Shown: positions 42,054 to 47,875 of the stretch, one piece after another | How the letters are laid out: each line of letters starts with the position of its first letter | Position numbering within the stretch: the stretch's first letter is position 1 | Assembly: GCA_905215805.1 (NCBI GenBank) | Contig: CAJMRL010000023.1 | Span: 1 to 47,875, forward strand | Source of the DNA: an uncultured bacterium | GTDB taxonomy: Bacteria > Bacillota > Clostridia > UBA1381 | Length of the DNA: 47,875 bases | Reading direction: 5' to 3' | Notes under the pieces: generated by a model | Database searches by the model: none | Seen by the model: only the letters and a program-made list of their open reading frames with translations | What the model was told of the DNA's origin: nothing | Position numbers and translations under genes: made by a program

Positions 42054-42797
42054 TCACTTCTTTTTCATCGCATAGAAAATATAGCTGTAATCATTATTAT
42101 GCTCTTTATAAAGGTTGATCTCCTCCTGCAAATGTTGAACCGCTTCCATAGCTTGAGCATTTCCTGGATAGCGTTTCTCCAACTTTTCAAGATTTTTAGC
42201 AATTTTATCATAATAATTTACAGTCCAGTCTGAGACAGGGCATGTAAAACACCCTTCAAATTCATACCCCTGTTCTCGTATTTGTTCCGTTTTTCGCCCG
42301 ATGGTATTCATTTCAGAATACGCTTCATTCCAGAATTCTTTGCTCTCCTCGGACGGATTGTCACGCAGCCAGCTTATCTCACTGCAAATAATATATCCGC
42401 CCGACTTTAATAATCGCTTCCAGTCCTTTATAGCATTGGAAAATCCGGCAATGTAAGCAGATCCCTCTGACCAGATCAGATCAAAGCTTTCATTCTCAAA
42501 TGTCATTTCGAACATTGACATCACGATACCGTGAACTCTGTCTGCCAGTTCGCATTCGGCAGCAATGAAGTTCAGTTTTTCAATATGAGGTGCATAAGTG
42601 TCTATAGCGATAATATCTGCATTAGGAAATTTTCTTGCAATCACAAAAGTATGCGTACCTATCCCACATCCTATATCAAGGATTTTTAAGCTATTCTTCT
42701 TTACCGGAAACATCTTTGCTGCACGCGTGGTCGACTCATCGCTTCCGGGTCCAAAACGTTTCATATCTTCAAAGGCCTCATAAAAATATTTTTCCAT
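42054..42797 (-). CDS. SAM-dependent methyltransferase (class I)
   Basis: A 247-residue Rossmann methyltransferase. Motif I is ILDIGCGIGTHTFVIAR near residue 37, the SAM-acid is in IIAIDTYAPHI, and motif IV is FDLIWSEGSAYIAGF. The target is not recognisable; the family includes UbiE-like and small-molecule enzymes. The C-terminus ends with Lys-Lys-Lys. It follows the cupin gene by 60 bp on the same strand and may belong to the same run. Confidence 0.85.
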   Translation of the reverse strand: MEKYFYEAFEDMKRFGPGSDESTTRAAKMFPVKKNSLKILDIGCGIGTHTFVIARKFPNADIIAIDTYAPHIEKLNFIAAECELADRVHGIVMSMFEMTFENESFDLIWSEGSAYIAGFSNAIKDWKRLLKSGGYIICSEISWLRDNPSEESKEFWNEAYSEMNTIGRKTEQIREQGYEFEGCFTCPVSDWTVNYYDKIAKNLEKLEKRYPGNAQAMEAVQHLQEEINLYKEHNNDYSYIFYAMKKK

Positions 42798-42857
42798 CTA
42801 TATTTATACCTCGCTTTTAGCATATTTTATCATACGCAAATACTCTTAAACTTCCAT

Positions 42858-43187
42858 TTACCGTTCCACAACTATAGTCAGCATAACCAAATCATTATCT
42901 CCTGTATTAATAATGCTATGCTCTGACCCATTTTTGCAAACATGACAACAGCCTGCTGTCAGAATTTCTTCTTGTCCATCACAAACAGCTTTTCCGGTCC
43001 CTGAAAGAATATAGTTAATATCATCACTGGTATCGTGCTTATGGATACCTATAGAACCACCGGGATGTATACTGCATGGAATAATTTTCCCATTGCTGCT
43101 CATATACATTTTCGCTGTCATTTCTCCTGTGCCGTTATTCATTCCCGGCACACGCACTTCTTTTACTTTATTGAAATCGATTAACAT
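42858..43187 (-). CDS. single-domain cupin protein
   Basis: A 109-residue beta-barrel protein. The two cupin motifs are PGGSIGIHKHDTSDDINYIL (metal-binding His pair and Glu-equivalent Asp) and NGSEHSIINTGDN near the C-terminus, with the metal His in EHS. The start is the ATG at 43187 after CGGAG; an upstream ATG has no site. The function of such small cupins varies (isomerase, dioxygenase, sensor); none can be chosen here. A decayed second copy of its 3' half lies at 44028-44171. Confidence 0.85.
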   Translation of the reverse strand: MLIDFNKVKEVRVPGMNNGTGEMTAKMYMSSNGKIIPCSIHPGGSIGIHKHDTSDDINYILSGTGKAVCDGQEEILTAGCCHVCKNGSEHSIINTGDNDLVMLTIVVER

Positions 43188-43310
43188 TAGTTCTTCTCCG
43201 TTCTGCATCAACTTGTGCGGTCACTTTTAGTTGATTGTTCTTATAGCTGTCAATAAAATGAGTTAAATGCTATTTCTATGATTTTAATGGAACAAAATTC
43301 ATTTTATGCT

Positions 43311-44003
43311 TTATTCGCTACCAATCTCATTTAATAAAGCCACTGTAATATTCTTTGCAATAGTCGATGCTTTTACACAGTTTTCTTCAAAATTGTCAAT
43401 TCCACTATACTTGGCGGTGTCTGTAACACATCGGATTGAGATGAATGGTATGTTGTTTACATAGCACACATGAGCAATACTCGCAGTTTCCATATCCACC
43501 GTTAAAGGCGCTAATTTATCACTAATCTTTTTACGCCCCTCATCAGTTATAAATGACTCACCAGTTACCATTCGTCCCCAGATTACTTTTCCAGCGGGTT
43601 TAATTTTATCAACAGCAGCTTTTGACAATTCTATCAGCTCATGATCCGCCTCAAAGAATACAGATTTCATCCAAGGATGAAATTCCGTTAAAATATCCGG
43701 CGCCACATCATGGTAACAAACTTCTGTAGAAATCGCAGTGTCAAATATTTCAAGGTTCGGATCCATTCCGCCTGCCGTCCCCGAATTGATAATTTTATCT
43801 ACTCCAAATACATCTATCAAAAGTTGCGACGCTATGGCAGCATTTACTTTGCATACTCCTGAAAATAAGACGACAACTTCTATATTATTAATTTGCCCTT
43901 CATAGAATTTCAGCATAGCCCTTTCAGTGATTTTATAATCTCTTATTAAAGGTAAAAAAGGAGCTACCTCTTCATCTCCTGCACATATAATTCCAACCTT
44001 CAT
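43311..44003 (-). CDS. 5'-methylthioadenosine/S-adenosylhomocysteine nucleosidase
   Basis: A 230-residue enzyme that cleaves adenine from methylthioadenosine and SAH, the by-products of SAM use. It starts with KVGIICAGDEEVAPFLPLI and has the glycine loop NSGTAGGMDPNLEIFD. The active-site Glu is in VDMETASIAHVCY, where the usual VEMEAAA reads VDMETAS, and the adenine-binding Asp in RCVTDTAKYSG replaces the normal RSISD. Two methyltransferases flank it at 42054 and 45007, fitting SAH disposal. The divergence from Pfs suggests a paralog. Confidence 0.85.
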   Translation of the reverse strand: MKVGIICAGDEEVAPFLPLIRDYKITERAMLKFYEGQINNIEVVVLFSGVCKVNAAIASQLLIDVFGVDKIINSGTAGGMDPNLEIFDTAISTEVCYHDVAPDILTEFHPWMKSVFFEADHELIELSKAAVDKIKPAGKVIWGRMVTGESFITDEGRKKISDKLAPLTVDMETASIAHVCYVNNIPFISIRCVTDTAKYSGIDNFEENCVKASTIAKNITVALLNEIGSE

Positions 44004-44027
44004 GATTTATCCTTCCACAAATTCCAT

Positions 44028-44171
44028 TTACCGTTCTGCAACTATAGTTATCATCAGCCATTCATCAGGCCATACATTGATGATACTATGCTCTGAACCA
44101 TTTTGGTAAGCATAACAACAGCATGCAATTAGAGTTCCTCCAAAAATCAATGTACCGTATGATAAGATCAC
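44028..44171 (-). pseudogene. 3' remnant of a second cupin gene
   Basis: Forty-seven codons plus stop between the lactonase and nucleosidase genes read ...ACCCYAYQNGSEHSIIN and end in MITIVAER. The intact cupin at 42858 reads AGCCHVCKNGSEHSIIN and ends in MLTIVVER, so this is the C-terminal half of a paralog; DNA identity is obvious around the stop (TTCCATTTACCGTTC). The first half, with motif 1, is missing, and there is no start or ribosome site. It points to a past duplication in this gene group. Confidence 0.85.
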
Positions 44172-44970
44172 TCATACCAATTCGGTGCTTTTTTCAGAGT
44201 TTTGAACATCTCCCAATCATGCGCGGGTATTACCGTAGCATTATATTTTTTCTGGAGCCTTCTTACCTTTTCTATTGACTTAAAATATTCTTCTCTGTTA
44301 TGAAGTAATCCCGATGCCTTAGCCGGAGGTCCGTATATTTCATTCGTATATACGGCATCCATCGGGAAAATGAAAGTACCTCCTTTTTCAAGATGGATTA
44401 TCAATCCTAAAAGCCCCGGAGTATGACCGGGAAGGTTGATGAGCTCAACACCCGGTATTAGCTCCAATTCATCTTCAACAAGGTGATACTGCCTGACAGT
44501 CACATCAAGATCTTTTTTACAATATCCGCAGTAGGTCGTAGGATCATCGCTTATACGAACCGTAGTTTGTGCAGTCATAAAATCATCCTTGGGGACATAT
44601 ATATCCGCATTTTTAAACATGTGAATATTTCCGGTGTGATCAAAGTGCATATGTGACAATATAACTGTACCGATATCCTCTTTTCTGACACCGCACATTG
44701 CAAGTTGGACTTCCAGATTCTGCTCTATTGTCTGATGAAGCTCATATGTATCCTGCAGACATTCAGGCCAATGACCTCTCATTGCATTCATATTGCTGCC
44801 CGTATCATATAATATGTATCCTTCGTCATGCTCTATTAATATGCACATTACAGGAAGATTATAGAACTTATGTACTGCATTAGGATTACTCCTTGTGCAC
44901 ATTGTAGAACCGGCAACAACATTATTCTTATCGTTTTTAAATAACCCGTATCCAATATATAAAATTTCAT
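44168..44970 (-). CDS. MBL-fold lactonase-like hydrolase, frame broken at a slippery site
   Basis: A metallo-beta-lactamase-fold enzyme of the N-acyl-homoserine-lactonase-like type. Zinc ligands: HMHFDHTG, then NLPGHTPGLLG and PMDAV; the late part has IPAHDWEMF. The good start is the ATG at 44970, 8 bases after AAGGAG. It codes MKFYILDTGYLK, matching family N-termini, but the remaining 255 codons lie in the -1 frame. The switch falls exactly on T_TTA_AAA (44935-44941): slipping back one base gives MKFYILDTGYLKNDKNNVVA, a complete family N-terminus, and a 267-residue product. Unshifted reading stops after about 28 more codons. Internal ATG 44902 has no ribosome site. Either frameshifting or a lost A in a run explains it. 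Confidence 0.8.
44935..44941 (-). other. T_TTA_AAA slippery heptamer in the lactonase gene
   Basis: The heptamer follows the X_XXY_YYZ rule in the frame set by the ATG at 44970, and the -1 frame after it continues as the enzyme. The A-run is five bases; with six A residues the gene would be intact. Confidence 0.65.
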
Positions 44971-45006
44971 TGGCTGTTCTCCTTTGTTCATTTCATGCCA
45001 TATAGA

Positions 45007-45774
45007 TCATTTAACTGCTGTAAAGAAAAATCTACGGAACTTAAATATGATCTCTCCGTTTTCCTGCGTGTGATAAGCTTTTTCTGCAAGTTTTGTAATT
45101 TCCTCTTCCAATTCTGCAGCCGCATCGGCATCAAGAGCATTAAGATACGGTCTTAACCGCGTACCCTTCACCCATTCGACCATCGCATGAACATTTGGCA
45201 TATTATGATAATACACTGTTTCCCATATGTCAAAGCTGCTTGAACATGAAGCAAGTATATCAAAATATTCCTCAGGCTGCAATGTTTCATTCGTTTCGAT
45301 ATTGGATTCGGAAAATCCCCATTTGCTGTCCTGAACCACTTCATTCATTATCCTGAACAATGTCTCCTGACCATTCATAGGTATCTGTACAGCTAAAGCT
45401 CCACCGGGATTCAGCTTATTCATAAGCTTCGGTATAAACTTTTTATGATCCGGTATCCATTGTAAACATGCGTTTGAGAAAATAACATCATAATTGTCCA
45501 GATTATCAAGCTCTGATGTTACATCGCAAAGCTTGAAATCAATATCCGGATATGTTTGTGAAGCCTTTTGTATCATAGTCTCAGAATTATCGACTCCAAG
45601 TATACGGGCGTTCGCAAATATATTATTAAGAACAGATGTACTGTTGCCCGGTCCACAGCCTACATCAAGTATGCTGTTCGGTTTATATTCCATGACCCTT
45701 TTCGCTAAATCCACAGCAGGTTGCGTCCTTTGATTTTTAAATTTTAAATATTGTTCTGCATTCCATTCTGACAT
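45007..45774 (-). CDS. trans-aconitate-methyltransferase-like protein
   Basis: A 255-residue SAM-dependent methyltransferase. It opens with EWNAEQYLKFKNQRTQPAVD and motif I ILDVGCGPGNSTSVL, followed by LGVDNSETMIQKA and SNACLQWIPDH, the pattern of Tam (trans-aconitate 2-methyltransferase). The C-terminal block YYHNMPNVHAMVEWVKGTRL supports this. In E. coli Tam removes the aconitase inhibitor trans-aconitate; whether that is the substrate here is open. It lies 36 bp upstream of the lactonase on the same strand and may be cotranscribed. Confidence 0.88.
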   Translation of the reverse strand: MSEWNAEQYLKFKNQRTQPAVDLAKRVMEYKPNSILDVGCGPGNSTSVLNNIFANARILGVDNSETMIQKASQTYPDIDFKLCDVTSELDNLDNYDVIFSNACLQWIPDHKKFIPKLMNKLNPGGALAVQIPMNGQETLFRIMNEVVQDSKWGFSESNIETNETLQPEEYFDILASCSSSFDIWETVYYHNMPNVHAMVEWVKGTRLRPYLNALDADAAAELEEEITKLAEKAYHTQENGEIIFKFRRFFFTAVK

Positions 45775-45864
45775 AATGCTATTCCTCCAAATAATAATTT
45801 ATTTTAGCCGATTGTAAAACTCTAAATTCTTAGGTTTTATGCGGCTTTTTTTACTTTAAATATA

Positions 45865-45893
45865 ATGAAATCCCTCCACTTTTGTGGTATAAT
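45865..45893 (+). promoter_or_regulatory. putative transposase promoter
   Basis: TATAAT (45888-45893) has a weak -35 ATGAAA at 45865-45870 and a 17 bp spacer. Confidence 0.4.
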
Positions 45894-45939
45894 ATACTTA
45901 ACAAAAAACCAAACTCACCCCAAAAGAGGAGGGAATTTC

Positions 45940-47400
45940 ATGCGTAATAAGTTTTCGCAAATATCTTTATTCGATATTTACTCCGATGTCTCATCTGCTA
46001 TCAATAATCGTGAACCGTCTTTTCTCGATTTGCTTGATGAACATCTCGATCTCAGCTCTCTGATTCCTGTCGAATTCTACAGAGCTTTTTACAAGTATAC
46101 CGGCAGAAAGCGCGTTTACTCTCTTGAGAGTTTCATTCGTTTCTTCCTGCTCCAGAAATTTATCGGCATCGATAAGGATTCTGCTATGCTCTCTGCCTTA
46201 TCTTTCGGCCAAGAAATGCGTGATTTCTGTGGTTTTACTAAGCTTCCCGATGCCGCCAAGATCACTCGCTTTAAACAGGAGTTTTGTGATCATCTTGAAA
46301 ACTTCTTTAATCGCCTTGTAGATATCACAGAGCCGATTTGTCGTGAGCTTGATGAAAAGAAAGCCGATTATCTCATATTTGACACTACAGGCTTAGAGAT
46401 CCCTGTTGCCGAGAATAATCCTAAATTCTTTAACACCAAACTTAAACAGGCTAAGGCTATACACAAAAAGAATCCCGACTTTGACCCTTACTTAGGCGTA
46501 TATTCGCTTTTGCCCGATACCGCCGAAAAATGCGACCGTGCCAAGCATCAGTACATAAACGGTCATTATTGCTATGCCGTTAAATCTGCTGTTGTTACTA
46601 ACGGTCTTGGCATCGTTCGACACATTCAACTCTTTGATGACGAGTTTAAAAAGGCTCATCCCGAGGTTGTCGAGGCTAAGTCCGATAATCCCGATGTTGA
46701 TAAGGAAATCGCCGATTCTACCGCGCTAAAGCCCGTTCTAAGCGACTTTTTCAAAGTGCATCCGGAGTTGTCTTACAAGACCTTTATCGGCGATTCATCC
46801 TTTGATTCATTCGATATTTATTCGGCACTAAGACATGATTTTCACTTTGATCGGGCATGTGTTCCGATAAATCCTCGTAACTCCAAGCAGGAGCAGACGT
46901 ATGAAAACTCAGCTCCGCAAAAGCCGCTGCCGGTCAATTTTGATAAGAATGGTATCCCACTTTGCCCTTTAGATAACACCCCGTTTATATCGCTTGGCAA
47001 GTCAAAAGGCGCTCATAGATCGACACGCTTTAAATTTGTTTGCCCTAAGTCTAAACCCGGCGGGAAATCACGCATATGCACCTGCAATACTCCCTGTACC
47101 GATTCTTCATACGGACGATGTGTGTATACTTATCCGGACAAAGATTTCAGAATATATCCCGGCATCCTAAGAGGCACGGAGCATTGGGACAACCTGTACC
47201 GACATAGAGTAGCCGTCGAAAGAACAATTGATCTGTTCAAAAACACCTTTGACGTTGGCAAACGTCGTTCTATCAATGTTAAGACTCTAAAAGCCGACGC
47301 CTACTTGGCGGGGATCATACAGTTGCTTGGAGTTATGCTTGCAAAAGCTTTGCATAAGCCGCATCTGTATAAAAGCATACGTAGGCTTGCCGCCGGCTGA
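45940..47400 (+). CDS. DDE transposase (IS1182-like)
   Basis: A 486-residue transposase with an N-terminal DUF772-type region (residues about 20-115: FYRAFYKYTGRKRVYSLESF). Catalytic residues of the DDE fold are visible as LIFDTTGLEIP (first Asp), FIGDSSFDSFD (second Asp) and HRVAVERTIDLFKN (Glu). A Cys-rich knuckle (CPKSKPGGKSRICTCNTPC) lies before the last block, as in IS1182/IS5-type proteins. The start is the ATG at 45940 behind GAGGAGGG. The frame is complete, so the element may be active. IS family is a best guess. Confidence 0.85.
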   Translation: MRNKFSQISLFDIYSDVSSAINNREPSFLDLLDEHLDLSSLIPVEFYRAFYKYTGRKRVYSLESFIRFFLLQKFIGIDKDSAMLSALSFGQEMRDFCGFTKLPDAAKITRFKQEFCDHLENFFNRLVDITEPICRELDEKKADYLIFDTTGLEIPVAENNPKFFNTKLKQAKAIHKKNPDFDPYLGVYSLLPDTAEKCDRAKHQYINGHYCYAVKSAVVTNGLGIVRHIQLFDDEFKKAHPEVVEAKSDNPDVDKEIADSTALKPVLSDFFKVHPELSYKTFIGDSSFDSFDIYSALRHDFHFDRACVPINPRNSKQEQTYENSAPQKPLPVNFDKNGIPLCPLDNTPFISLGKSKGAHRSTRFKFVCPKSKPGGKSRICTCNTPCTDSSYGRCVYTYPDKDFRIYPGILRGTEHWDNLYRHRVAVERTIDLFKNTFDVGKRRSINVKTLKADAYLAGIIQLLGVMLAKALHKPHLYKSIRRLAAG

Positions 47401-47875
47401 TCAGTGCTCCTTGTACATTCCTATCTACATACATCTTTCAAAAAAGCCGAAATCATAGGGTTTTATTGTCATGCCTTCCTTTTTGCATATTCATTTGTAC
47501 TTTCTGTTATCTTTTTTTGCTTTACATTTTTTGCTTTCCAATCACTTCATTTCGCAATTATCTAATTATACCGTTTTTTTATTCCAATGTGAACTTCTTT
47601 TTCTCCATTCTTTAAAATTCGGCAATTTGATTTATATATAATGTTAAATTATAATGATTTTTACTACTATTGCACATACTAAAGTCATTAAATTTACAAT
47701 TTAAATACCACACGTAGAATTTTGTATAACCATGCGATTTTTTGCTTGCTTATGATGATATTTTTCAAAACTTATTATATCATATAAATACGATAAAAGC
47801 AAGGTTTTACGTTTATTTAAACCGTAGTTTGACACCCCGAAATGCAGAGATCGGCATAACGGTCTAATTTTTTTG
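47401..47875. other. non-coding right edge
   Basis: There are 475 bp of A+T-rich sequence after the transposase. It contains the putative right end of the insertion sequence (47440-47449) and no gene I could support. The extreme right end may belong to a gene beyond the window. Confidence 0.5.

Larger units (their letters stand above)
45842..47449 (+). mobile_element. DDE insertion sequence (approximate ends)
   Basis: The transposase gene is flanked by a 10-bp inverted pair, CGGCTTTTTT at 45842-45851 and AAAAAAGCCG at 47440-47449, which may be the cores of the terminal repeats. The exact ends and target-site duplication could not be settled by eye. The element length of about 1.6 kb fits a single-gene IS. 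Confidence 0.5.

Noticed and set aside
44168..44902. Lactonase starting at the internal ATG 44902
   Set aside because: No ribosome site precedes it and it would lack the conserved N-terminal strand; the upstream start with a perfect site explains the gene better.

Overview
The window looks like a chromosomal stretch of a spore-forming, low-G+C member of the Clostridia. Pointers are the late mother-cell sigma factor SigK, several S-layer-homology (SLH) surface proteins, an NfnAB electron-bifurcating enzyme, frequent TTG/GTG starts behind strong AGGAGG-type ribosome binding sites, and Clostridia-style gene pairs (NifS-NifU, DUF4364 plus an amidase, TmcAL/YlbM). The genus cannot be fixed from the sequence alone. 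No rRNA, CRISPR array, prophage or known defence island was seen.

Left third (1-15.6 kb): an SLH protein with a three-unit beta-helix repeat (-), a DUF4364 regulator and a peptidoglycan amidase (+), an SLH-linked M13 metallopeptidase (-), a thioesterase-SmpB pair (-), an L,D-transpeptidase-ProC-MazG run (+), a P1B-type ATPase with an unusual SPH motif (-) and a cysteine synthase (-). Middle (15.8-29.7 kb): tRNA-Arg(CCT), a leuC-leuD-leuB-engB operon behind a consensus promoter, nfnA-nfnB (-), a small protein with a sigma-K-like promoter (+), an ABC-F ATPase and D-aminoacyl-tRNA deacylase (-), an XRE regulator (-), a promoter-to-terminator small RNA candidate directly before sigK (+), sigK overlapping convergent tmcAL, an AraC regulator, a serine acetyltransferase and tRNA-Glu(CTC). 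Next (29.9-38.3 kb): an SLH protein, a nifS-nifU-kinase-GNAT operon (-), two small XRE regulators (+), rpsB-tsf (-), glutamate racemase (-) and an orphan larB with a short-chain dehydrogenase remnant behind it.

Right end (38.6-47.9 kb) is accessory. A secreted alpha/beta hydrolase and a LysR gene have visibly higher G+C than their neighbours. They are followed by a NUDIX gene coupled to a truncated GNAT, two methyltransferases, a cupin plus a decayed second cupin copy, an MTA/SAH nucleosidase, a metallo-beta-lactamase-fold lactonase whose frame is broken exactly at a T_TTA_AAA slippery site, and a DDE transposase.

Functional links: cell-surface and wall remodelling (SLH proteins, amidase, L,D-transpeptidase, MurI), cysteine and Fe-S metabolism (serine acetyltransferase, cysteine synthase, NifS/NifU, and the Fe-S enzymes LeuC and Nfn), translation (rpsB, tsf, smpB, dtd, tmcAL, engB, ABC-F) and late sporulation (sigK and a putative sigma-K target gene). 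The most unusual points are the lactonase frameshift site, the SPH metal-site substitution, the structured RNA before sigK, the sigma-K-like promoter with a ribosome-site-masking leader, and perfect palindromes at the nifS and LysR promoters.
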